The notes beneath the pieces were generated by a model. That model was not told the origin of the DNA. It did not search any database and saw only the letters and a program-made list of their open reading frames with translations. A stretch of 64,000 nucleotides of DNA from JAHRAW01 sp963693025. GTDB lineage: Bacteria > Pseudomonadota > Gammaproteobacteria > Arenicellales > Poriferihabitantaceae. Each line of letters opens with the position of its first letter. The stretch's first letter is position 1. The stretch lies in NCBI GenBank assembly GCA_963693025.1, contig OY843749.1, positions 2,852,001 through 2,916,000 of the forward strand. The letters are read 5' to 3'. This document shows positions 1-8,072 of the stretch, piece by piece. The position numbers and the translations under genes are program-made.

Positions 1-106
1 GCACGGGCTTCGCCAAAGTCCACGGTAGCCTTAGGGAGATTCCCGAAGGCGATGAAAAATATGGTCGCCTGTCGGCTCCCTATTTTTCTATCGTTCGAGA
101 ATGACG
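1..106. repeat. Dispersed modular palindrome, partial copy (reverse orientation)
   Basis: Right half of one copy, cut by the window edge. The inner arm TTAGGGAGATTCCC is followed by the A/T-rich end (GATGAAAAATATGG, CTATTTTTCTATCG) and the outer terminus TTCGAGAATGACG. A second shortened terminus (TTCGAGAATGACG) follows at about 117-145. Confidence 0.8.
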
Positions 107-180
107 AAGTGGGGGCTCACTATTTTCTACCGTTCGAGAATGACGAAATGGGTAGTTGGGAATGGCGCGACGGATGACGA

Positions 181-373
181 GAAAAAATACCACTTTTTGA
201 CACATTTCTGCACAAACTAAAAAACAAGAAAATCAACATAACTCATTGTATTATAATAAAATTATCCTAATTTCCTAATCTCACCACAAAAAATACCCAA
301 AAAACTGCACAAAAAACTGCCCAAAAAACTGATATAAAATATAATCAATCACCCGCCATGATGAGAACACGCC
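181..373 (+). promoter_or_regulatory. AT-rich leader of the Fic gene with three 12-bp iterons
   Basis: This stretch is much richer in A/T than its surroundings. It holds a perfect TTGACA at 197-202 and a perfect TATAAT at 252-257, but their spacing is wrong for one promoter, so the promoter is not assigned. Three direct copies of CAAAAAACTG start at 298, 310 and 322 (period 12), just upstream of the Fic start. They could be an operator for a DNA-binding regulator, which is inference only. Confidence 0.4.
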
Positions 374-1525
374 ATGCCATTTGACCACCTGCGGTTTTCC
401 CGCCATTGGGAACTGTCCGCTGAAACCACCTATCAGTTGGGCCAATGCCGCGCCCTGCTCGGCAGCATTTCCACGGTCCCACTCAGGCCAAAAGTCGAGC
501 GCGAACTCAAGCGGGTTTCCTTGATTAAAGGCGTTCAGGCGACGACCGCCATCGAAGGCAATACGCTCACGGAAACGGATATCATCAAAATCATTGAGGG
601 GAAACCCCTTGCGGAAAGCAAGGCGTATCAAGAGCAGGAAGTGAATAACATCCTGGACGCGATGAATCAACTACCCGACCAATCGCAACCCGGTCCCCTC
701 ACCCCGCAACGCTTGCAAGAATTTCATTATTTTGTCGGCAAAGATTTGCCGGCGCCGTTCGGCGCAACGCCGGGAGAGTTCGCGCAATCACAGCGCGTAG
801 TCGGAGGTTATCGCTGCCCGCCGCCCGGACCAAAGAGACATCAGGTGGAAGGGTTGGTTAAGCGGTTTTGCGACTGGCTACAAAAAGAATTTGGCGACTT
901 GTCCGGCAAGCGCTCATTCAGCGACGGAATCATCCGGGCAATCGTCGCGCATGTGTATATCGAGTGGATACATCCGTTTGATGACGGCAACGGACGCACC
1001 GGCAGGCTGGTTGAATTTTATTTGTTGCTGAGAGCCGGCGTGCCGGATATTTGCGCGCATATTTTGTCCAATCACTACAACACCACCCGCCCGGAATACT
1101 ATGCGCAAATACGGCAATGCCAGAATGAAGGCGACTTAACGTCATTCATAGCGTATGCGGTCACCGGTTTTTTAGACGGGCTTAATGAAGTGTGGGAAAG
1201 CATCGCCGACGAGTTGCTCAAAAGAATTTGGCAGGGGCATGTGCATGACCAATTCGCCGGCTTAAAATGGAGCAAGCCGGTGCGCGCAAGGCGGCGGAAA
1301 TTGTTGTTGAATATGTCGCTGGTTGAACGATACAACATCCAATCCATTCAACTCGCATCGCCCGAAGTCGCGCGGGACTACGGCAAGGTCAACATCTCCA
1401 CGGCAAAGAGAGATATTCGCGATTTGCTCGAAGCGAAACTGCTGGTGAAAGACCCGGAGTCGGGGGACATCTCAGCAAACATCGGGGTTTTGATAGCGCA
1501 GTATCCGGCAACGTTGCGAAAATAA
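374..1525 (+). CDS. Fic family protein (probable AMPylating enzyme)
   Basis: The 383-residue protein carries the Fic catalytic signature HPFDDGNGRTGR at about residues 199-210, with the histidine that deprotonates the target hydroxyl and the anion hole that holds ATP phosphates. Near residue 60 the stretch TTAIEGN fits the (S/T)xxxE(G/N) inhibitory motif, so it is probably an autoinhibited class II Fic protein. The N-terminal region matches the Fic_N type, and the C-terminal ~80 residues look like a winged helix. Fic proteins of this kind usually transfer AMP from ATP to Ser/Thr/Tyr of a target protein, here unknown. It stands alone behind an A/T-rich leader unlike the surrounding DNA, which may indicate horizontal acquisition. 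Confidence 0.9.
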   Translation: MPFDHLRFSRHWELSAETTYQLGQCRALLGSISTVPLRPKVERELKRVSLIKGVQATTAIEGNTLTETDIIKIIEGKPLAESKAYQEQEVNNILDAMNQLPDQSQPGPLTPQRLQEFHYFVGKDLPAPFGATPGEFAQSQRVVGGYRCPPPGPKRHQVEGLVKRFCDWLQKEFGDLSGKRSFSDGIIRAIVAHVYIEWIHPFDDGNGRTGRLVEFYLLLRAGVPDICAHILSNHYNTTRPEYYAQIRQCQNEGDLTSFIAYAVTGFLDGLNEVWESIADELLKRIWQGHVHDQFAGLKWSKPVRARRRKLLLNMSLVERYNIQSIQLASPEVARDYGKVNISTAKRDIRDLLEAKLLVKDPESGDISANIGVLIAQYPATLRK

Positions 1526-1557
1526 TCGCGCCATTCTTGGTTGCCGTTTTTACGGGC

Positions 1558-2613
1558 TTATTTGCCCTCAGAATCAACCCGCGGCCCAAGCATAATCGCC
1601 ATCCAGCGAGTATTTTGATTGCTGTCGAGCGCGATTTTCATGGCGATGGTTAGCGGCACCGACAGCAGCATTCCGACCGCGCCGAGCACCCAGCCCCATA
1701 GAATCAGGGAGATGAAGACCACCAGCGTGGAGAGTCCCAGTCCGCGGCCCATCATGCGCGGTTCGAGCACGCTGCCGACGCCCACATTCACGCACAGATA
1801 GGCAAGCGCAGTCAGGGCGGAGGCGCCGACGCCGAGTTGCACCAGCGCGAGCAGCACCACGGGAATCGCCGCGATGACCGAGCCGATGTTCGGGATGAAG
1901 TTGAGCAAAAATGCCATCACCCCCCACAGCAGCGGATAGTCCACGCCGATCAGCCACAGCAACAACGCGACCAGCGCGCCGGTCAGCAAACTGGTCGAGG
2001 TCTTGATTGCCATGTAGCGGTTGACATTGCGCGCGGCGTCGCGGAAGCGGGCGAGGGAGGCGTCCGCATCCGCATCGCCCGCATCGGCGTGGGCGGCGCG
2101 CCACTTGTCGGGAATGGCGGGCGCTTCCAGCAGGATGAAAATCACCGTCAGCATAATCAGGAAACCGTTGGCGAGCAAACTCTGCATCCCGCTGAACACC
2201 GAAGCGGCCAGCCCCATCACCTTGCCGGGGTCGAGATAGCCGGCGACGAGGTTGTCGGACACGCTGATTCCCGACTGACTCAACCAGCCCAGCAACCCGG
2301 AAGTCATCTCCCGCAACCGCGCCTGATAAACCGGAAACTTGGTGGAAAACTCCTGCGCCGACGAGCCAATCAAAGACCCCACCAAAAAAACCGCGCCAAA
2401 GAAAACCAACAACACGCTGAGCAACGCCAGCGGTCGCGGCATTCCCTTCTCATGCAACCACGCATACGGCGAAGCAATCAGGATGGCGATAAACAACGCC
2501 AGCAACAACGACACCAACAACGGCGCCGCGATTTTCATCCCGCCTACGACGATGACGAAGGCGGCGAGGGAGGTTAGGAGGGTGGTGGTTTTGTGGGTGG
2601 TTTCTTTTGGCAT
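1558..2613 (-). CDS. AI-2E family transporter (PerM/YdiK-like membrane protein)
   Basis: The 351-residue protein has the usual length and layout of the AI-2E exporter superfamily (old UPF0118): two N-terminal spans, a less hydrophobic middle part (about residues 80-200) and a C-terminal block of spans. The family-typical stretch LLWGVMAFLLNFIPNIGSV lies near residue 230. Members are inner-membrane proteins; some move AI-2, others act as Na+/H+ antiporters or have unknown substrates, so no substrate is claimed. It is transcribed convergently with the Fic gene, whose stop lies only about 30 bases away, and its start is at the edge of a repeat block. Confidence 0.85.
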   Translation of the reverse strand: MPKETTHKTTTLLTSLAAFVIVVGGMKIAAPLLVSLLLALFIAILIASPYAWLHEKGMPRPLALLSVLLVFFGAVFLVGSLIGSSAQEFSTKFPVYQARLREMTSGLLGWLSQSGISVSDNLVAGYLDPGKVMGLAASVFSGMQSLLANGFLIMLTVIFILLEAPAIPDKWRAAHADAGDADADASLARFRDAARNVNRYMAIKTSTSLLTGALVALLLWLIGVDYPLLWGVMAFLLNFIPNIGSVIAAIPVVLLALVQLGVGASALTALAYLCVNVGVGSVLEPRMMGRGLGLSTLVVFISLILWGWVLGAVGMLLSVPLTIAMKIALDSNQNTRWMAIMLGPRVDSEGK

Positions 2614-2626
2614 TAGGCGTATTACT

Positions 2627-2863
2627 CGTCATTCTCGAGCGTTAGAAAAATAACCCCCAACTCCGTCATTCTCGAACGATAGAAAAATAAGGAGCGCCAG
2701 CGACTATATTTTTCATCGCCTTCGGGAATCTCCCTAAGGCTACCATGAATTTCAACAAAGCCCTTGCCAACCTTAGGGAGATTCCCGAGGACGTAAGTGT
2801 CCGTAAGCCGCCGCTTAAAAGAAAAAGCGCGGCGGCAACGGACACTAACGCTCGAGAATGACG
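2627..2863. repeat. Dispersed modular palindrome, A-end/hairpin-end copy
   Basis: Forward copy. A duplicated outer terminus (CGTCATTCTCGA at 2627 and again near 2665) leads into the A/T-rich end, the inner arm GGGAATCTCCCTAAG, a short core, the arm CTTAGGGAGATTCCC, and the hairpin end with arms AGTGTCCGT and ACGGACACT. It closes with CTCGAGAATGACG. Confidence 0.9.
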
Positions 2864-2874
2864 AGTTATATACC

Positions 2875-3075
2875 CGTCATTCTCGAACGATAGAAAAATA
2901 GGGAGCGTCAGCGACTATATTTTTCATCGCCTTCGGGAATCTCCCTAAGGTTACCGTGAATTCCAACAAAGTCCGTGCCAACCTTAGGGAGATTCCCGAG
3001 GACGTAAGTGTCCGTAAGCCGCCGCTTAAAAGAAGAAGCGCGGCGGCCAACGGACACTAACGCTCGAGAATGACG
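2875..3075. repeat. Dispersed modular palindrome, A-end/hairpin-end copy (tandem with the previous one)
   Basis: Complete forward copy of about 200 bp in the same orientation as the copy ending at 2863, separated by an 11-base A/T-rich linker. All modules are present. Confidence 0.9.
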
Positions 3076-3092
3076 AGTGTAGGGTGAATGAC

Positions 3093-3140
3093 GATTCGTA
3101 GGTTGTACGAGTCGTAGGTCGTACGAATCGTAGGCTGTCA
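3093..3140. repeat. Three tandem 16-bp units
   Basis: GATTCGTAGGTTGTAC, GAGTCGTAGGTCGTAC and GAATCGTAGGCTGTCA follow each other without gaps. The units are near-palindromic around TCGTACGA. They lie between the repeat block and the end of the methyltransferase gene. Confidence 0.75.
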
Positions 3141-3175
3141 ACGACTCAGTGAACCCATACATTTCCACAAAGCCT

Positions 3176-3877
3176 TCACGGTTTGTGCAACACAAAAAAT
3201 ACCTGTGAGTTGAGCAATCCGCCAAGTGGCTTAAACGGGGAGAAGGTTTTGGTGGTGATTTTTAATTTCGCATCGGTCAGCATTTTTTCCAGAGCGCGAT
3301 AATCGAAACCGATGTGGCCATGTCCGCCCCCCCCCCCCCCCCTCATTATTTTCAACCCAAACAGGGAATAGAAAACGGTCTTTGCGGTGGTGTTAGGGTG
3401 GGTTTGGCGAAGCAATATCCTGACGGTGTTTTTCAGCAGCGAGGATATGCCGGTTTCAATCGGAACCGAAATGACGATCTTGCCGTGGTCGGCGGTGAAG
3501 TTAATCAAGTCCGCCAGGGCTTTTTGCTGATGCGCATCCGACAAATGCTCAAACACTTCCAAGCAACAAAGCACATCGAACGAGCGCACGGTCGTCGCAT
3601 CCAAGTTGTCGATTAGCGAGAGGTGTGCGCTATCCCGCCGGTCACCCATCTTTTTAATCAGTTTGGCATATTCTTGCGGTTCGGGTTCATACCCCACGAG
3701 CCGGCACTGCGGATGCCGGTCGAGGATTCGTTGCAACATAAACCCTTCTCCGGTGCCATAGTCCAGCACGCGCTCGTTGCCGCTCAATTCGAGCAACTCC
3801 AGCGCCAAGTCAAACCGTCTTCCGTGCGAGAACCGCTTAAGCCATGACTTGGATTCTACGGTTGCTTCGGCTTCCAT
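3176..3877 (-). CDS. Class I SAM-dependent methyltransferase containing a 16-bp poly-G tract
   Basis: The 233-residue protein has methyltransferase motif I as VLDYGTGEGF near residue 37 and a motif-IV-like stretch DVLCCLEVFEHL near residue 101, so it should bind S-adenosylmethionine. The substrate cannot be told. Residues of about 179-184 are a glycine run encoded by 16 consecutive G on the coding strand (3342 to 3327), followed by HGHIGFDYR, which looks like ordinary conserved family sequence. A gain or loss of one base would shift the frame and replace about the last 50 residues. The gene is alone, preceding xsc on the same strand by only 25 bases, so it may be read through from ald-xsc. 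Confidence 0.8.
   Translation of the reverse strand: MEAEATVESKSWLKRFSHGRRFDLALELLELSGNERVLDYGTGEGFMLQRILDRHPQCRLVGYEPEPQEYAKLIKKMGDRRDSAHLSLIDNLDATTVRSFDVLCCLEVFEHLSDAHQQKALADLINFTADHGKIVISVPIETGISSLLKNTVRILLRQTHPNTTAKTVFYSLFGLKIMRGGGGGGHGHIGFDYRALEKMLTDAKLKITTKTFSPFKPLGGLLNSQVFFVLHKP
3327..3342. repeat. Poly-C/poly-G homopolymer of 16 bases inside a coding region
   Basis: Sixteen consecutive C on the + strand. It is the longest mononucleotide run I noticed in the window and lies in the methyltransferase frame. Such tracts change length by slipped-strand mispairing and can act as on/off switches. Confidence 0.9.
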
Positions 3878-3902
3878 CTTACGCGCTCATACGGCGGCGC
3901 GT

Positions 3903-5666
3903 TTACACATAATCCTTATACTTATCCAAATACCGAATCGGCTTAGCCAGCGCATCACGCCGAAAAGGGTCGCCTAACTCGCGGGTGCACATAATTTCCA
4001 CCACCGCGCTTTTGCCTTCGTTCATTTGCATATCCACCGCCTTGGTGAGCGCGGGTCCGACGTCTTCGAGTTGGTCGACGGTGATGCCTTCGGCGCCCAT
4101 TGATTTGCCGATGTCGGCGAAACTCTGGTTTTGTAAATCGTCGGCGACGAAGCGGCGACCGTAGAAATCCACCTGGTTCTTTTTCTCCGCGCCCCATTGG
4201 CGGTTGTTGAAGACCACGCCGGTGACCGGGATGCCGTGGCGCACGCTGGTGATGATTTCGGACATGCTCATGGTCCACGCGCCGTCTCCGGAGTAGGCGA
4301 TGGCGGGGCGCTCCATTGCCGCGCATTTGGCGCCGATCATGGTCGGCAGCGCGTAGCCGCAGTTGCCCCAACTCATCGGCGCGAGGAAACTGCGCGGCGT
4401 CTCGAAGCGGAGATAACTGTTGGCGATGGCGTTGATGTTGCCGATGTCGGTGGACACCATCGCGCCCGCGGGGATGGCCTTTTCAAGTTCGCGCAACACC
4501 TGCCGCGGATGCAGCCAGTTGCCCGGCTCTTTCTCTTGCTGCGCGATCATGTCGAGGCTGTATTGGTCGCTCTCGTGAACCCAGTCGTCCAACTCTTTTT
4601 CCCACGCGGCTTTTTCGCCGGCGATGGTGGTGGCGCGCGCGTCGCGGTTGTCGGCGCATGCCAGTTTCATCTCGCCGAGTCGCGCGCATAGGGATTGCGC
4701 GGCGGCGCCGGCGTCGCCGCAGATGCCGACCGAAATCTTTTTCACCAGCCCGAGCATTTTGTGGTCGGCGTCCACCTGAATGATTTTGGCGTCTTGCGGC
4801 CAGTAGTCGATGCCGTATTGCGGCAAGGTGCCGAATGGTCCCAGGCGCGAGCCGAGCGCGAGCACCACATCCGCCTTGCCGACGATTTTCATCGCCGCTT
4901 TGGAGCCGTGATAGCCGAGCGGCCCGCACCACAGCGGGTGGCTGGCGGGGAAGGAATCGTTGTGCAGGTAACTGTTGACCACCGGCGCGCCGAGCAACTC
5001 CGCGAGCGCCTTGCAGTCGTCCACCGCGTCCGCCATGACCACGCCGCCGCCGGAGACGATGACCGGAAATTTCGCGCCCGCCAGCAGTCGCGCCGCCTCG
5101 GACAGCGTCGCGTCGCCGCCGGGTCCGCGGTCGAGGCGCATCGGCTGCGCTATTTCCACATCCAAATCGCCGTAGAAATAGTCGCGCGGGATGTTCAATT
5201 GGGTGGGACCGAGTTCCGACATCGCGCGGTCAAAACAGCGCGCGGTGAACTCGGCGATGCGGTTGGGGTTGTTGACATGCCCCTGGTATTTGACGAATTC
5301 CTGGAACATCGGCAACTGATTGGCTTCCTGAAATCCGCCGAGCCCCTGCCCGAGCGTGCCGCTCTCCGGGGTAATCATCACCACCGGCGAATGCGCCCAG
5401 TAAGCCGCCGCGATGGCGGTCACGCAGTTGCTGATGCCGGGTCCGTTCTGCCCGATGACCACGCCGTGGCGCCCACTGACGCGCGAATAACCGTCAGCCA
5501 TATGCCCCGCGCCCTGCTCGTGCACCACCGACACGAGGCGAATGCCGGCGGGAGCGAATATATCCATCGCATCCATAAAAGCGGAGCCCATAATGCCGAA
5601 AATTTCGGTCACGCCATTGGCGGCAAGGGTTTCGACGAAGGCTTCTGAAGGGGTCATTTTTGGCAT
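3903..5666 (-). CDS. xsc: Sulfoacetaldehyde acetyltransferase
   Basis: This 587-residue thiamine-diphosphate enzyme has the length and sequence of Xsc. The N-terminal pyrimidine-binding domain carries the conserved GIMGSAFMDAMD stretch and the glutamate in VVHEQGAGHMADGYSR. The C-terminal domain has the ThDP/Mg2+ motif GDG...NN (GDGAWTMSMSE through VVFNNRQWGAEKKNQ). Xsc cleaves sulfoacetaldehyde with phosphate to acetyl phosphate and sulfite in the cytoplasm, the central step of taurine and other C2-sulfonate catabolism. It follows ald on the same strand, 79 bases downstream. No taurine-pyruvate aminotransferase, taurine dehydrogenase, phosphotransacetylase or sulfite exporter is in the window. 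Confidence 0.95.
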   Translation of the reverse strand: MPKMTPSEAFVETLAANGVTEIFGIMGSAFMDAMDIFAPAGIRLVSVVHEQGAGHMADGYSRVSGRHGVVIGQNGPGISNCVTAIAAAYWAHSPVVMITPESGTLGQGLGGFQEANQLPMFQEFVKYQGHVNNPNRIAEFTARCFDRAMSELGPTQLNIPRDYFYGDLDVEIAQPMRLDRGPGGDATLSEAARLLAGAKFPVIVSGGGVVMADAVDDCKALAELLGAPVVNSYLHNDSFPASHPLWCGPLGYHGSKAAMKIVGKADVVLALGSRLGPFGTLPQYGIDYWPQDAKIIQVDADHKMLGLVKKISVGICGDAGAAAQSLCARLGEMKLACADNRDARATTIAGEKAAWEKELDDWVHESDQYSLDMIAQQEKEPGNWLHPRQVLRELEKAIPAGAMVSTDIGNINAIANSYLRFETPRSFLAPMSWGNCGYALPTMIGAKCAAMERPAIAYSGDGAWTMSMSEIITSVRHGIPVTGVVFNNRQWGAEKKNQVDFYGRRFVADDLQNQSFADIGKSMGAEGITVDQLEDVGPALTKAVDMQMNEGKSAVVEIMCTRELGDPFRRDALAKPIRYLDKYKDYV

Positions 5667-5745
5667 GGTTCTGTCTCGTGATTGGGTTGGGTTATTCGGG
5701 GTTATCCGCGCGGTTATCTGTTGCGCGATTTCATCGTCATGGCGG

Positions 5746-6864
5746 CTACGCTTTCAACGCCGTCTCCGCCTCAACATATTCATAGCCGAGTTCCTCCGCC
5801 ACCTGACGATAAGTAATTTTACCGGCATGCACATTCAAGCCGTTGCGCAAATGCGGGTCATTGAGCAACGCCTGCTTCGCGCCTTTGTCGGCGAGTTGGA
5901 TGGCGAAGGGCAGGGTGACGTTGTTGAGCGCGTAGGTCGAGGTGCGCGGCACGCCGCCGGGCATGTTGGCGACGCAGTAATGCACCACATCGTCCACCAC
6001 ATAGGTCGGCTCGGCGTGCGTGGTCGGCTTGGAGGTCTCGCAGCAGCCGCCCTGGTCGATGGCGACATCGACGATGACCGAGCCGGGTTTCATCCGCCGC
6101 ACCATCTCGGCGCTCACCAGTTTGGGCGCTTCGGCGCCGGGAATCAACACGCCGCCGATGACCAAGTCGGCGTCCAGCACATGCCGCTCGACCGCGTCCT
6201 CGGTGGAAAAAACCGAATTGGTGTTGCGCCCGAACTGCGCCCAGTGGCGCTCGATTGCCGCCGGGTTGTTGTCGATGACCCAGACATCCGCGCCCATGCC
6301 GGTGGCGATGTGCGTGGCGTGCGTGCCGACCATGCCGGCGCCGAGAACCACCACCTTGGCGGGGTCCACGCCCGGCACGCCGCCGAGCAACATTCCCAGC
6401 CCGCCGTGCGGTTGCTCCAGGCAGTACGCGCCCGCCTGAATGGACATGCGCCCGGCGACCTTGGACATCGGCGCCAGCAACGGCAGCCCGCCGTGCGGCG
6501 AGGTGACCGTCTCATACGCCAAACAGGTGGCGCCGCTGGCGAGCAAATCCGCGGTCTGCTGCGGGTCCGGCGCGAGGTGCAGATAGGTGTAGAGCAGTTG
6601 CCCCTCGCGCAACATCGCGCGCTCGCTCGCCTGCGGCTCCTTGACCTTGACGATCATGCCGGCTTTGGCGAACACCTCTTCGGCGCTGTCAACCACATCG
6701 GCGCCGGCGGTTCGGTATTCATCGTCGGCGGCGCCAATGCCAACGCCGGCGCCGGCTTCAACCACGACCGCGTGGCCATGCTTGACCATCTCCCGCACGC
6801 TGGCGGGGGACATCCCCACGCGGTATTCATGGTTTTTGATTTCTTTGGGTACGCCTACCAGCAT
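5746..6864 (-). CDS. ald: Alanine dehydrogenase
   Basis: The 372-residue protein has the standard alanine dehydrogenase length. It starts with the family sequence MLVGVPKEIKNHEYRV, has the substrate-binding lysine in VKVKEPQ and histidine in YLHLAPD, and a Rossmann NAD motif VVLGAGMVGTHA near residue 170. It interconverts L-alanine and pyruvate plus ammonium with NAD. Beside xsc its likely job is to regenerate pyruvate, the amino acceptor of taurine-pyruvate aminotransferase, and release ammonium. This matches known taurine loci, although the aminotransferase itself is not present here. Confidence 0.95.
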   Translation of the reverse strand: MLVGVPKEIKNHEYRVGMSPASVREMVKHGHAVVVEAGAGVGIGAADDEYRTAGADVVDSAEEVFAKAGMIVKVKEPQASERAMLREGQLLYTYLHLAPDPQQTADLLASGATCLAYETVTSPHGGLPLLAPMSKVAGRMSIQAGAYCLEQPHGGLGMLLGGVPGVDPAKVVVLGAGMVGTHATHIATGMGADVWVIDNNPAAIERHWAQFGRNTNSVFSTEDAVERHVLDADLVIGGVLIPGAEAPKLVSAEMVRRMKPGSVIVDVAIDQGGCCETSKPTTHAEPTYVVDDVVHYCVANMPGGVPRTSTYALNNVTLPFAIQLADKGAKQALLNDPHLRNGLNVHAGKITYRQVAEELGYEYVEAETALKA

Positions 6865-7040
6865 AGTCGGTCTCCTCGGGTAATCTTGCCGCGCCCCGTC
6901 ACCGGCGCCGCACCGTAAAACAGCCGTAAAATAGCGGCAGAAAGGGCGCGGATATAGTGCCAGACGGGACCGGTGTTATGTGCCAGATGCCCGCTCAATC
7001 ATCGCGCAATCATCCCGTTCTTGGCGGTTATAATCCGGCA

Positions 7041-7535
7041 ATGGCAACGGAAATAGTCAGCATCATCGATTCGTCGGACCGCGTCACCGGTGCCGCCCCG
7101 CGCACCGAAATGCGCCGCCAGGGCTTGATTTACCGGGTCAATTATATCCTGTTATTCAACCGCGCCGGAGAAATACTGGCGCAACGGCGCACCGCCGGCA
7201 AAGACATCTACCCCGGCCTGCTGGACTTCGCCGCCGGCGGCGTGGTGCTGGCAGGCGAAGACTACGAAGCCTCCGCCGCCAGAGAACTCAAAGAAGAACT
7301 GGGCATCACCCCCCCGCTAACCGCCCACTTCAACCTCTGGTTCGAAGACACCACCGAACCCCCCGCCAAACGCAACTGGGGCCGCGTCTTCTCTTGCGTC
7401 CACGAAGGCCCCTTCACCCTGCAAGCGAGCGAAGTCGCTTCGGTTGAATTCATGCCGGTAGAGCATGCGCTGGAAATGGATGCTAATGAAATTACGCCGG
7501 ATAGTCGGCAGGCTTTGGTGGCTTATTTGATGTAG
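7041..7535 (+). CDS. Nudix hydrolase (YfcD-like)
   Basis: The open frame extends up to 6957, but I choose the ATG at 7041 because the Nudix domain starts right after it. This gives 164 residues beginning MATEIVSIIDSSDRV. The Nudix box is complete: G, five residues, E, seven residues, then RELKEELGI, the Mg2+-binding helix. The sequence around it (IPP-isomerase-like RQGLIYRVNYILLFN and AQRRTAGKDIYPGLLD) resembles the YfcD group, whose natural substrate is uncertain. It is divergent from ald, so the 176 bases between them probably hold promoters for both directions. Confidence 0.85.
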   Translation: MATEIVSIIDSSDRVTGAAPRTEMRRQGLIYRVNYILLFNRAGEILAQRRTAGKDIYPGLLDFAAGGVVLAGEDYEASAARELKEELGITPPLTAHFNLWFEDTTEPPAKRNWGRVFSCVHEGPFTLQASEVASVEFMPVEHALEMDANEITPDSRQALVAYLM

Positions 7536-7546
7536 GGTGATTAGTC

Positions 7547-7850
7547 GGCATTCCCGAACGGTAGAAAACATGCCCCGTGCCCCGACACGGGGTAGGGAGC
7601 CCCCCACTTCGTCATTCTCGAATGATAGAAAAATAAGGAGCGACAGCGACTATATTTTTCATCACCTTCGGGAATCTCATCCCGACTAGCGCTGAGCCCA
7701 AACAACGCCATTCCCGTGTCAGCGGAAATGACGGCTTTGTTTGAACTCAGCGCCAATCTTAGGGAGATTCCCGAGGTCGTAAGTGTCCGTAAGCCGCCGC
7801 TTAAAAGAAAAAGCGCGGCGACAAACGGACACTAACGCTCGAGAATGACG
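7547..7850. repeat. Dispersed modular palindrome with an extended core and a small extra hairpin
   Basis: The full copy runs 7610-7850 (A end to hairpin end). Its core is longer than usual and includes GCGCTGAGCCCAAACAA and its near-inverse. Just upstream, 7547-7605 holds an eroded terminus (CATTCCCGAACGGTAG) and a small hairpin made of CCCCGTG and CACGGGG. Confidence 0.85.
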
Positions 7851-7921
7851 AGTACTGGGAATTCCTACGCCGGACAGGAGCGCGTATCAGAAATAACACA
7901 AACACCGACACCAAGTCGAAT

Positions 7922-7945
7922 CCACCCCCACCCCCACCCCCACCC
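7922..7945 (-). promoter_or_regulatory. G-quadruplex-capable tract (four G-runs on the minus strand)
   Basis: Tandem CCCCCA units on the + strand give runs of 3 to 5 G separated by single T on the minus strand, the arrangement that favours a very stable parallel quadruplex. It lies about 130 bases upstream of the livG-like start. A regulatory role is inference. Confidence 0.6.
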
Positions 7946-8072
7946 TTGACTTTTCACACGCTGAGACTAACAATCCAACCTCGGTTGGGATGGGGCCGCC
8001 AACGCGGTCCTTTCGGACATCCGTCTGACCCGGCCGCCTTTTTTTACCCCTGTACCACCCCACCCGACCGCC

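Noticed and set aside
281..670. Antisense 129-codon frame over the Fic gene start
   Set aside because: It overlaps a strongly supported Fic gene in antisense and matches nothing; its C-terminal repeats only reflect the iterons.
3093..3140. Replication or plasmid origin iterons
   Set aside because: Only three 16-bp units, no initiator gene and no DnaA boxes nearby.
5542..6918. Long + strand frame (458 codons) over ald
   Set aside because: Shadow frame typical of GC-rich DNA; His/Arg/Gly-rich, no domain, and it opposes the well-supported ald gene.
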